DNA of 64,000 nt, taken from contig NC_087063.1 of the NCBI RefSeq assembly GCF_963678635.1, positions 31,508,599-31,572,598 on the forward strand. The letters run 5' to 3'. The notes beneath the pieces were generated by a model. It was given only the letters and a program-made list of their open reading frames with translations. It did no database searches and was not told the DNA's origin. The DNA comes from Symsagittifera roscoffensis. Lineage: Eukaryota; Xenacoelomorpha; Acoela; Convolutidae. Made by a program: the position numbers and the translations under genes. This document shows, piece after piece, positions 32,701-43,139 of the stretch (position 1 is its first letter; the number at the start of each line of letters is the position of its first letter).

Positions 32701-35700
32701 AGAGCCCAGCTTTGATCTTGAAGAAACCCCTGTTTTCAAAGAGGCCGAAGATCCAACTAAGAGATCCAACAGCTTACCCAGTGAAACTTTGCCTGAAACT
32801 CGCCCTCGTGAAGAGCGAAATATTTCTTGGCCGCAAGCGGCAATGGGAACAGCAATATATTACCCTATAAGAGAAGAAGGATGGATCGTATCTGTTCCTG
32901 AAAAAGTTCCAAGTAACGCTTCAGAAAAAAAAGCTCCTGATTATGTTTCTTTGAAATCTGACATAAACGAAGTACCAGTTCAGATTTTCATCGGTCCAGA
33001 ATACTCGATTTTGGACACTTATATTTCAGCTGAAATAACAGAACCTCGGCAAACTTCCCATTTCGATGAAGATGTAGATACAAAACCGAATTCAGGAGAA
33101 CCGACACCAAAAATAGAACAAAACCATCAATTTGAAAATGGAAACTGTCCAAGAAGCTCCTCGAAAGAGGATAGTTTAAACACAAGCAAAAGATCTATTT
33201 TGAGTCAAGAATCACCTCGCCGAGTGATAGTTCAAAACGTGCCTCAGCCACGTGTAACCCGATCGCCGACTAAAAACTCATTACGAAGCTCTTCCAAAAC
33301 GTCTCTGAAAAATGTAAAAGAAGAACGGCAACCATCTTTGAGCAAAATCGACCTCAACTCAGCGCCTGAATTAGTAACGAGAGCTAGCTTTATGAATCGA
33401 GATTCGCCGAGAAAACTTCATCGCAACGACGAACCTTCGGTTTTGAACATGAGCATTGTGAGTATAAGTGAGAAACCAGAACTGGAAAAAGCAGAGGCGA
33501 GTTCGTTTGAAAAACCGAATGCTCACAAATCCGAAAGTTTTATGTCAGTTTGGGACAAGCCAAAAAGTCCAACTCCGAGAAAAACAAGTTCTGGGACGAT
33601 TGAATCAATTGAAACTAGCAGACTTCCCGAACGTCAAACGTCGACGCCTAAAATAACAGCTAGCCCAAGGTCACAACAACCGTCATTGAGCAATTTGAGA
33701 CAGGAATCATCAGATTCAAAGTTAGATTCCCCAACTCGTCTTCCGATTCGATCTGGAAAGACTCAGAAGCCAATGAAGATATCAAGAGAAACCCCTGCTA
33801 CAGTTCGAGAAGAATCTTCAAATTTGGCCTCCTCTCCAGAGCAAACAAAATCAATTCTACCTAAAATAGATGTCAAGATTCTGCCCATGGAAATCGACAG
33901 TCAGAAGAAAGCAGAAAAGCAGGGCTCAAATGATGAGAGTATGATGAGTGATTTGGAGATAACGCAGTCCACGATAAGTCCTAACGAACTTCCTCAAGTA
34001 GAGGCGGATCCATCGTATCGAAAGAAATTTATCGACTCTGTAAACCCGGATCAGATAAATAGGTTCAAGCCATTCACTTCCAAAAACCCTCAAAGAGGAT
34101 CCCAAAATATCGAAAGAATGGGAACTCCGAAGCCCGAGCTGGTTGATCGCGCGACTTCGTTCATTTTTGATGCCGTTTCCAAAGACGAGTTTTCACAAAC
34201 TGAGATTGATAAAATTCTGTGTGAAATTTGTAAAGAGCCACCCGAACAAAATAATAGAAAAAAACGGACTGAAATATGCGAAGATGGTTCAACGCAAACA
34301 TTGGAGTGGCAGGATGGATTAACGAGAAGTAAGACTATCATTAAAAAAGATACACACGATTCGGATACTCAAACAGAAAATCTGAAAAATATTATGTTTG
34401 ACAAAAACTTGGGAACATCGCCAATTTTGAACCACGATATATCGATAAATGTCAATATGAAACAGCCGACAGATGTTAAGGTCACTCAAACTGAAACAGA
34501 ATTACCAGAGCCAATTTTAGAAACGGAAAAACTGAAAAATATCATGTTCGACAAAAACTTGGGAACTTCGCCAATTTTGAACCACGATATATCGATAAAT
34601 GTCAATATGAAACAGCCGACAGATGTTAAGGTCACTCAAACTGAAACAGAATTACCAGAGCCAATTTTAGAAACGGAAAAACTGAAAAATATTATGTTTG
34701 ACAAAAACTTGGGAACTTCGCCAATTTTGAACGTTGATATATCGACAAATGTCAATATGAAACAACCGACAGATGTTAAAGAATCTCAAACTGAAACTGA
34801 ATTATCAGAGCCAACCACTGAAACATTTTCACGGAAAAGTGGCAAGTTGAGAAACAATAGTATAGTTGAAAACGAAACTTCAGACTCCGTCAGTCGAGCA
34901 AAAGAAGCAAAATCTCCAATTCAAGAAAAAGACACGAGACGCCTAATGAATGACAAAAACTTGGGAACTTCGCCAATTTTGAACCACGATATATCGCTAA
35001 ATGTCAATATGAAACAGCCGAAAGATGTTAAGGTCACTCAAACTGAAACAGAATTACCAGAGCCAACTTTAGAAACGGAAAAACTGAAAAATATTATGTT
35101 TGACAAAAACTTGGGAACTTCGCCCATTTTGAACCACGATATATCGATAAATGTCAATATGAAACAGCCGACAGATGTTAAGGTCACTCAAACTGAAACT
35201 GAATTACCAGAGCCAATCCTAGTAGCAAAAGCTGAAAATATAGCGCAAAATGTTCCACCACGCAGTGATGATAGTATCCGATGCATCAATGGAAGCGGGA
35301 GCCGACACTCATTTGAAAGTGATTGCAAGCACGAGGAAGAAAAGGAAAAATCCGAAATGATCGACTCTCTTAAAAACATTCCAAAAGAGATAATCAAACC
35401 GGAACTGAATGACTACCTGGATAACATTCCTGTGTACCAGCCTCCAAAGACTACAAAGCCGAAATATCCGATGAGCCGAAAACGTCCACAAGAGTATCCA
35501 ATTAACAAAAAACCGGAATATATCCAATGCAAAGACTGCAGAGACAGAGAGCTAATTCACCCTGAGACATTCGAAAGTATTCGAGTCATGATGAGTCCCG
35601 AAGTCCTTGATGACATGCAACGCCTGGACCAGTTCCAGCGAGAGTGCCTCCTGACGCATAATATGTTTCGGGTTAAACACAGAGCACCACCCTTAAAATG

Positions 35701-36076
35701 GAACTCAAACTTGTCGAAACAAGCTCAAATTTGGGCAAATTATCTCGTGTCCAGCAACACAGTTCAACACAGTAACGAGCACGGATATTCGGAAAACGTA
35801 TTGAAAAAACGACTTAAGCACTCGGAACAAGCGAGAGGGTTCGGAATTGTTGAACAATGGTACAAAAGAGGGGCAACCGAATACGATTACTCCGCAGGGA
35901 TAAAGCAGAAGCTAAACAGAACGTTGCAGGCGTTCGTGAAAATGGTATGGTCGGATACAAGAGAATTGGGAGTTGGTTACGCATTCGATAACGAAGACCA
36001 CATCATCGCCGTGAGTCTCTACAAACCAAAGATCAACGTGAAAAATATCTCGAACAATGTATTTCCAAAAATTTGA
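23788..36076 (+). CDS. Giant myristoyl-motif / LC8-motif / CAP-domain protein (4 exons)
   Basis: Exons 23788-24080, 24309-24469, 30541-30643 and 30817-36076 join in matching phase to 5817 nt, 1938 aa. The N-terminus MGSGASRPPQ fits the N-myristoylation pattern (Gly2, Ser6). Residues 10-1370 are low-complexity, Ser/Lys/Glu/Pro-rich and presumably disordered; they include a duplicated GRSQSxSxIP block (about 32027 and 32238). Residues 1375-1655 hold five 50-residue repeats with KVTQTE motifs like those bound by dynein light chain LC8. The C-terminus, about 1788-1925, is a CAP/SCP domain (LLTHNMFRVKH, VQHS, SEN, MVWSDTRELGVGYA) closest in style to cytosolic GAPR-1/GLIPR2, which is also myristoylated but only about 150 aa. 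No signal peptide or membrane segment is seen, so a membrane-tethered cytoplasmic scaffold is likely. The domains are clear; the function is inferred. Confidence 0.85.
27518..27673. repeat. 78-bp tandem duplication
   Basis: Two adjacent, nearly identical 78-bp units beginning CTTCAATCAAAAATTGAAC in CAP-gene intron 2. Confidence 0.85.
30131..30211 (-). repeat. tRNA-like SINE relic
   Basis: On the - strand, TTGGTATAGTGGTGAAGTGC resembles an A box and GGCTCAAATCC a B box. The stems do not close, so it is not a functional tRNA. Confidence 0.4.
30817..36076 (+). CDS. Terminal 5.3-kb exon of the CAP protein
   Basis: Acceptor ACACGCAG|GG, phase 2, then 5260 nt open to TGA at 36074-36076. It encodes residues 186-1938. 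TQT-type motifs cluster at 34188 (FSQTE), about 34284 (STQTL), about 34359 (DTQTE), and within the repeats at 34478, 34628, 34778 (KESQTE variant), 35030 and 35180. A short Cys-containing stretch (IQCKDCRDRE) precedes the CAP domain. An exon this long in a gene otherwise made of 100-300 bp exons is notable. Confidence 0.9.
34382..35226 (+). repeat. Coding tandem repeat, 5 x ~150 bp (50 aa)
   Basis: Units start near 34382, 34532, 34682, 34940 and 35083. The first three are head-to-tail at exactly 150 bp; about 110 bp of unique coding sequence separates the third from the fourth. Each encodes MFDKNLGTSPILNHDIS followed by NVNMKQPTDVKVTQTETE. Copies are almost identical at the nucleotide level, so the expansion or homogenisation is recent. 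Unit 3 has KESQTE in place of KVTQTE. Confidence 0.9.
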
Positions 36077-36277
36077 CTAACTGTCTCCCAACTTACGTCA
36101 AAAAAGTTCTGAAGTTTAAATTGATACAACTACAAATTATGCATAGATTGATTTATAATATTTAAGCATCAAGACCAGGATATCTTGCGCATGAGTCTCC
36201 ATTTTTTCATAAAGACCAAGTTTGTTTGCTGCGAATGGCAAGATTTCATCTCACCGCTTTGTTGCTATTTCTGGTTC

Positions 36278-36283
36278 AATAAA
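36278..36283 (+). promoter_or_regulatory. Poly(A) signal of the CAP-protein gene
   Basis: AATAAA about 200 bp after the stop at 36076. It lies 5 bp from the stop codon of the convergent NXPE-like gene (36288-36290), so the two transcripts must overlap at their 3' ends. Confidence 0.55.
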
Positions 36284-36287
36284 TTTT

Positions 36288-36943
36288 TCATAATTGAAGT
36301 TTGCATAAATAGTTCAGCATTTTGGCAAAAGCTCCTTTAGCCGTGGAAGCTATTTGGCACTCTTTCAAACTGTTTGTGAAGTAGTTCGGTGTCTGGTGGT
36401 CCAAACCTCCCGTTTTATACTTCAGATAAGTGGGCTCAAAAATATCTATGAACCCGAACCCATTTTGTTTCGCAAATTGTCTTTGAACTTCACTCAAAGC
36501 GGCTAGAATAGCGTTATTCTGCATATCTTCTTTTATAGCTTGAGGTGTTGATGTAGTAGAAACAAGAGCAATATAACTAGCGCCAAACTTTTGAATCACA
36601 GGTTTTATCGAAGGTTCAAGATCTTTTTGGAATAATTCGAGAGCATACCTCGGACCTTCCTGTAGATTCCACATTCCTAGATCGATGAACACGAATTGTT
36701 TGTCCTCAGTTGAAACGGAAAGAAAATTTTTCAGCAAGTGCACTTCGACTGCTATTCCATTCTCGCCACAGAAGTCCCGTAAGCACTCGTATTTCAGACC
36801 TTGTTCCGGTTTTTCAACGAGCACTAAAAGTTTCTGTACTTTTTTCATCGCGCATGAGCAGAGTGATGTAGCATGTGAGCTATTGGTAGTGTCGAACTTC
36901 AAATTCTGATCAGGTGATTTGAATACAGTTTTATCCCACAGGC
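36288..36943 (-). CDS. NXPE-like gene, terminal exon (SGNH-like domain)
   Basis: Starts at acceptor TTGTTTGTATTTAG|GC and runs 656 nt to TGA. It encodes residues 297-514, the whole PC-esterase-like part. The upstream 3' splice signal lies against a dispersed repeat that ends about 10 bp away (36953), so repeat DNA supplies the pyrimidine-rich part of the acceptor. Confidence 0.8.
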
Positions 36944-39900
36944 CTAAATACAAACAAGACTGCTCGTATCGGGGCGAAGCCCTGAATGTTCCGACTGCCT
37001 TTTAAGGTTTTATGCAGCAGTAATAACATTAAAAAATTAAATGTAATAAAATTTAAAAAAAAATTTTTTTTTAATTTGAAATTTTTTATGAAAATCATCC
37101 CCCCACACGCCATTTAAAGTACAAAAAGATAGATTTAGCTCCTTGTAACCAATCAATTATGGCAAATAAGCTTCTTTTAACCAATTTGGAACGATTTTAA
37201 GACGGATTAACTCTCCGCTTACGCGTTAATAGCGCGAAATATATCGCGCGTTAATTGTCCCAAATTGGCCAAAATGGCAATCTTTAAACCCCATAATTTT
37301 ACGAAAAATGATCACAGGTGAAATATCTTTTCAAATTTGAGCTCAGGGCAACAATACCTTTTGAATGATTTAAAAAATTCCGTCAAAAATGGCTAGTTAA
37401 AAAGTCGAAATTTGTCTGAAGAAAAAAAAACCCACCCCGAGCACAAATATTCCGTTACTTTCCCATCGAAAGTCGGAACAATAACTTGAGTATTAAGAAT
37501 CGTGTATGGAATTAAGAGACCAATTTGCCTGCCTCAATTGAATTTCGAACAATTTGGTGGTGCGGAATAATCCGCCACGCATAAAAAATGCGCGTTAAGC
37601 TTTCAGCATCAAACTATCACAGCGCTTTTTAAGTCACGTTAGTCTATTGGTTAGCGTTTCACAGCTATCTTGATGGCAGGAAAGGTTAGTGGTGAGCCCT
37701 CCCCTTCTGAGACCGCGAAGATCCATGGATCAATCCCCCGACCAAAATGTTTTTGAGAATTGGTCTGAATAAAAAAACACACCGAGCATATAAATTCCTT
37801 AATTTTTTAAGTCGGAACAAAAAAAGTGAAATAGGGAGAGAAAAGGTAAACATCAAAAAAATTTTTTAGAAACTTGTCTTGTGTCGGATCCGTAACCCGG
37901 ACCTGAAGGAGCCTCAGTCCTCGCATCTGCGCCACGGTCATTTGGAATTAAACTAATACTAGCCAACAATAAATCAGCTAGAGATGCTACTAAATAGCCA
38001 ACTATACAGCAAAATTGCCATCAAATAAAACTAAAACTATTGCTATCTGACGGAATCAAACCTCCGGCCTAAAAGTTAGGCGCCTGAGGTCCTCGCATCC
38101 ATCTGCCGGACAGTTGCTTGAGTTTTTTTAATACGTACTTCAGGGAGCTTAAGAGGTGGCAGAGGAGCTACTTCATTCTATCGGTTGAACGTTTTAGTGG
38201 CTTCAGTCGGAAAAAATGCCACAGACCAACTACTAATACTTCCAAAATAAAGTTCAAAAAAAAACTCGAAACAGCACTTCAACATCAAGTGTTAACTGTC
38301 CATATAACCAGCAGTTAAACCATTAGTTACCATTGAAACCAGTAATAATTACATTCAAACTATGCAGAAACTGAACATGTAAGCAAAAATGATTCAGTGA
38401 TTTAGTGAAATAAATTGTTAACCTAATAAAGCCAATGTTCCAATTTGATATCGCTTGCTATTTACAAGCATAACAAATGGATCCTTTCTTTGCCTTCATG
38501 AGATTAAGAGCTGAACGAAAAGAGAAAATGATCGTATATCAAAAACTTTACTTTCGTTTGACTAAAATTCTTTTTTTTTCTGAAAGAGTTCAGCTAAATT
38601 TTTTGGAACTCAATTACACCTACACCATTACAGGAATAAATCGAAGGATTTTTAACACAGAGAAAAAGCTTTGCTTCTCAAACACTAGCGAGAAAACGAC
38701 AAAAAGCAGCTCCGAAAAATACAATAATAGAAAGTCGAAATAAGCCTCGAATTAGTGAAAATTCGGCTGCCATCTCGTATTCGAACCTTTTACCTACTGC
38801 GACCTAAAAATTATGAACCTCACACACTAACCACTGATCCAAATTACTACTAAACACTAGCCACAGATGAAGCAGAGAACAGATGCTATGCAATTTCCAA
38901 TGTTATAGTGACACTTCCATAGAAGTGAACTCTTTTAATGAATGAACACTTTTATTTGCGAGTTAGGTTAGAAACAAAAGTAGAAAAATTTTTGTGTATA
39001 AAAGAACAAGTACTGTCCGGATTTGAGCCCTGGACCTTTGGTAATTGTTAACCTGAAAAAGCCATGCTCCGATTGAATAACGCTTGCTAATCGCAGGCGT
39101 AAATAGAGATTTTCGAACAACTTATTGAGTTGGAGCTATTTTAAAGACTTATCATTGAAAAAATCAAAACGTAACTAAAAAAAGGCAATGGAAATTAAAG
39201 TTAACAGAAATAAAAACCATACCCATCATAGGTTGGTGTGGAATGGCACAGTGGGAGTGTTTGTTGATCTCATCTATACACAATTCCTGGTCGAACCTCT
39301 TGAGGCCTATGAAGTGAGAGTAGTGTCTGTAGGCGTCGAAGTTGAGGTAGGTAAAGAGAATGCTGACCTGTGAGAACAAAATATAATAAAAATAGTTTCT
39401 TTTAAGAAGGAAATTTATGCAAAGAAAAACATTTTTTCAAAGAAAACAATTCATTCGACAATCGACATGAGAAAGTTTCCTTCTAACTTGCGTGACTCTA
39501 ACTACTCACAACATTTTGGGCCTAGCTTAACGGCCTAGATTTATGTTTATCCCATTCTAACTCCTATTAACTCTATTGATGGCCTAATTTTTAACCAGCA
39601 GTCCCTGTTTTACAATTGTTCGCAAAATTATCATACAGTTTGTTTGAGCAAAACTTAATGGTTTACTAAACAATAAAAAATAAAAAAGTTAAATAATAAC
39701 GAACCTTCATACAGGCGTACTTAGCGAAGGGGCAGATCCAACTATACTGGCCATTCAGGTGGTCGTAAACTGTGCATAATGTGGACCCAACCTTCTCTCC
39801 TTCAACCGCTACTGCAAGAAAAAAATTTGTTCTATTTACTCAACTTTAATCATTTATAATTCAAGATTTATTTACTTCAAGTTCTATTTTATCTTTGAAA

Positions 39901-42742
39901 TTATTGAATAAAATGGGCACTTCAAATACTACGATATTTACGATATTATATATTAATCACAAGAAAAAAATTGATCGTATAAATTTATTAATTTTTTCAA
40001 AATTCTTTTTATAAATTCTCATCACTAATATTCTCCTCACCTTGGAAGGTGGATCCCCCTTTAGTTGGTTTGGGTTTGTCCGTGTGGTCTGGGTCTAGAT
40101 GTTTGGACTCGTTGATAGTCCCTATCAAGTAGACAGTCTCTTTATCTCGACAGTCGAATGTGTGTCTGTTCTGGAACATGACGTGCACGTATCTGTCGTG
40201 TTCGAACAGCGGGAGCTCTCGTTGCGACTAAAACCAGCAGAACAAATAATCTTCACTCTACATACTATCGCTATATGAGCAGCCCTTGCCGAGTTATGCG
40301 CAGCCGTGCCCGAGTAGGTTAGGCACACGTCTCTCAACACGAGGTTCATGCGTTCGAATCCCACTTCGGTCACGGTTGGAGGGGTCCCACAGTCATCCGC
40401 CTCCTCAAAATGGGACCAGTTGCGACAACTGGATGACATCTCTTTCCCCCAAGGTTCGTCCTGCACTGAACAGGACTGAGGGCTAATAAAAGTTCGCTAT
40501 TTGGTTCTCGGCGTACCTTATAATACGTAGTAACGGCCCATGAATAAGAAGAAAGAACACTGTCGAAAAATCAAAAAAGTCACTTGTTTTCCAAAACAAT
40601 TCTTTTTGGTATTCTCAGCACCCATTGTTTTAAAAATGGTTCTTCTTTTTGAGGTTTCAGCTAACTTTTGATAAACTGATTAAGAAATCGTGATCAATTC
40701 TTACGTTAGATAAATTATTGGCTGATCAATGGCTGTGCTGGTACACTATATTTACAGAATATACGTGACTAGCCAAATTGTGCCTACCTTTCTGATGTTC
40801 AAATCAGGTTCCAGCAAAGCCAACTGTTTAAACTGAGCCAGGTTGGCTTCTCCAATCGTTGGAAAATTATAGAGAATTGCGTTGATCGGGTCCGAGAATC
40901 CCTTCCTTCGAGCACCGTACAAGGGTTTCAATTTAGGGTCCATTAAAGCGTCGATCTCTGCTTCAGTCAGTTTGGGTCCTACCACTTCATCCACTGTGAA
41001 AACACAGAATAAGATAAAAACTGTTCATACACAAGCATAAAGACTAACAGATGAGCTGTTCAGCCATTCACTGAACACCGTCCTTCTACTCTGCACTACT
41101 TCATTGTCGGATCCAACCGCAACACAAATCTACTTATTCATAGACCCCACCTGCCCCCCTTGAGTATTTACATCGACCCCTAAAAAACTTGGGAGGGGAG
41201 TGTGTCTTACCTGAAGGTACCTTACCAGGAAGGGATCTATACCACAAAATTTATACTCAAAGCCTAAGATTTTGATGTCGATTATAAGATCTCAAAAAGC
41301 GCGTTTGCACTAAATAACAAAAATTTCATGCCTATTTTAATGTTCAAGAAAGTATTTGGTTCCATTTTGGCATGAGAGTAATTAGAATTGATCCGAAGCT
41401 GCCGAACCCCCGTTGATAATTTTGAACCACCTCCCCCCTCCAGCAATGAAAAGTATCTTTTAGTCAAAATAATGTGCACACCCTCAAATATTTTATAAAA
41501 GTATTTTTTACAATTTTTTGGAAAACCTTTATTGCCAAGGAAGCGCTTAAATATTGAAAAACTAGATCTCCGTTTTCTATAACGAATGTTAATCGATCGC
41601 TTTACTCGCTCGAGTAACGTTCGAAAACTCAAAAATTTCAAAACGGCTTTTCGCGACACGGACAACTTTTTGAGCATTTTCTTCTAAGGTCGTTCGAATC
41701 ACATATGAAAAAGTTTTTATATGTTATATCACATGACGCATTCCGATGATTATTTGTGGTAGCTTAGTTTAAGTGGAAAACAAAACGAAGAAGCAAGGAT
41801 AGTTGGTTGCTGTGCAAGTACCGCAGAACTTTCAGGCCATATTCTTTAAAAATTTTTAAAAAAAAGCTTTTCGTTCAAACTTGCAACGAAAGACTAGATT
41901 GTAGACATTTTAATATTCACAATAAAATAGGCATATTGTAAAACAGTTTCGGTCGAAAAATGACTATTAAAAAAAGAAAAGAAAAATAAAAATTTGCAAA
42001 ATTTTTTAAAAAACTTTTATTCCTACGATTGCGCTTAAAACCGTAGACAACTTGTTTGCCTAGATTTTTCAGAGCTTGAACAAAAATATCATGTCTTATT
42101 TAATAAAAATCTGCGATGACGACCTTCTTCCATAATAAGCCTACTCGCTCGCTTTACTCGCTCGAAAATAGACGAAAAATCAACAATTTCAAATCAGTTT
42201 TTCTCGATACTGGAAAAAAATTTTGGACAGGGCTTTGATATGATATATCGCTCATTCCAGTTCGATGATTATTTGTGGTACCTGATTTTGCGTCGAAAAC
42301 AAAAAAAACACATTCGAATACAAAGTTTCTCCCCAAGTTCAATGGTCTGGACAATAAAACAATTCTGTTCTTTTCGTGTTCTGCACTGATCAATTGACCA
42401 AATCCAATTAGGAGCACCGAAAAAATCCAGTTATGTAGAACAACTTTTTAATATTACGTTTGGCATCCGTTTGACCCGACTTAAAATTTTTTCTTTACCT
42501 GTGAAAACTAGGGGCGCTTCGATCGCAGGTTGTAACTCCTCAAAGCCATCGAGCCAAACATCCTCCTCTTCGCTAGACTCCACCGGCTCCTCTCTAGTCC
42601 AACTTAAGTTTCCGATAAAGATAAACAGAAAAACGAAAACAACAAAAATCAAAGATGCGTAAACATTCAAATTTCGCTTTATAGTCATTTTTACTCGTCT
42701 TAGATTCATATTGTAAGCAAGTCGCTTATAAAACAATCGCAA
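36288..42742 (-). CDS. NXPE-family-like type II membrane protein (6 exons)
   Basis: Exons on the - strand: 42742-42499, 40993-40788, 40227-40041, 39811-39705, 39367-39223, 36943-36288. Phases agree and the total is 1545 nt, 514 aa. A basic N-terminus precedes a single hydrophobic anchor (YASLIFVVFVFLFIFIG, about residues 28-44), so the rest should be lumenal or extracellular. Residues about 160-265 look like the neurexophilin/filamin-like sandwich (HTFDCRD, DHLNGQYSW, KVSILFTYL). Residues about 320-510 match the layout of the NXPE PC-esterase (SGNH) domain: CSC at 325-327, FIDLGMWNL at 382-390, FIDIFEPTYLKY at 461-472, final NYLC. The GDS nucleophile motif expected near 336-340 is absent (VLVEKPE). 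Start could also be the second ATG, 11 residues on. Gene structure is firm; family moderately so; enzymatic activity doubtful. Confidence 0.72.
36953..37482 (-). repeat. Dispersed repeat R1, copy 3
   Basis: Reverse-oriented copy, with hairpin GGGGCGAAGCCC near 36971 and the far end TCGAAAGTCGGAACA. Its terminal AGCAGTCTTGTTT directly precedes the last NXPE acceptor. Confidence 0.8.
37636..38118. repeat. Cluster of three tRNA-like SINE relics
   Basis: At 37636-37745 (+): TATTGGTTAGCG as A box and GGATCAATCCC as B box. At 37880-37945 (-): CCGTGGCGCAGATGCGAGG and GGGTTACGGATCC. At 38046-38118 (-): TCCGGCAGATGGATGCGAGG and GGTTTGATTCC. Stems are incomplete, so these are derived repeats, not genes. 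Confidence 0.45.
38762..38840 (-). repeat. tRNA-like SINE relic
   Basis: The - strand reads CAGTGGTTAGTGTGTGAGG, then a CAT anticodon-like loop, then AGGTTCGAATAC. It shares GCGAC and AAAATTCGGCT with the copy at 58395-58469. Confidence 0.45.
40300..40490 (+). repeat. tRNA-derived SINE in NXPE intron 2
   Basis: A box GTGCCCGAGTAGGTTAGGC (40306-40324) and B box CGTTCGAATCCC (40350-40361) at tRNA-like spacing resemble a Ser/Leu-type tRNA head. A GC-richer body follows and ends near GGCTAATAAAAG. The acceptor stem does not pair. It is oriented opposite to the host gene. Confidence 0.6.
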
Positions 42743-43139
42743 AACAAAAGATATAGAAAAAACTTTTCGATGAAATCATTCGTTGGTATAGTAGTCGCTT
42801 CGCCTCTTGAATCAGGCAGAAGATACAAAACGATGAGTATTTACATCATTTAATTTGTAAGCAGATACCATACATATTTTAGACGAACAAAAAATTTTGG
42901 TTGGCCAGCAATGATTTGAACGTTTAGCTAGTCTTCACTTTCAGCCAAATCAGACTTGAATACAAACAACCAAATTTGCCGTTTAAAGCTACAAAACATG
43001 TTTAGTCGTATACTCATTGCTTAATGCCATTAAAATTTTCAGAACATTCAATCTGTGATGAGATACTGAGTTTTCATTTTATAATTTGCAAATGAGCTTT
43101 TACGCGATATTGATTTTTCATTGACTGAAGTGCGCATAA
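42743..43139. promoter_or_regulatory. Divergent intergenic region
   Basis: About 400 bp separate the start codons of the NXPE-like gene (-) and the coiled-coil gene (+). The stretch is AT-rich and presumably holds both promoters; no distinct TATA box or initiator can be called with confidence. Confidence 0.4.

Noticed and set aside
31500..35527. Minus-strand ORFs across the CAP-protein exon
   Set aside because: They overlap a clearly coding long exon, lack domains and are expected by chance.
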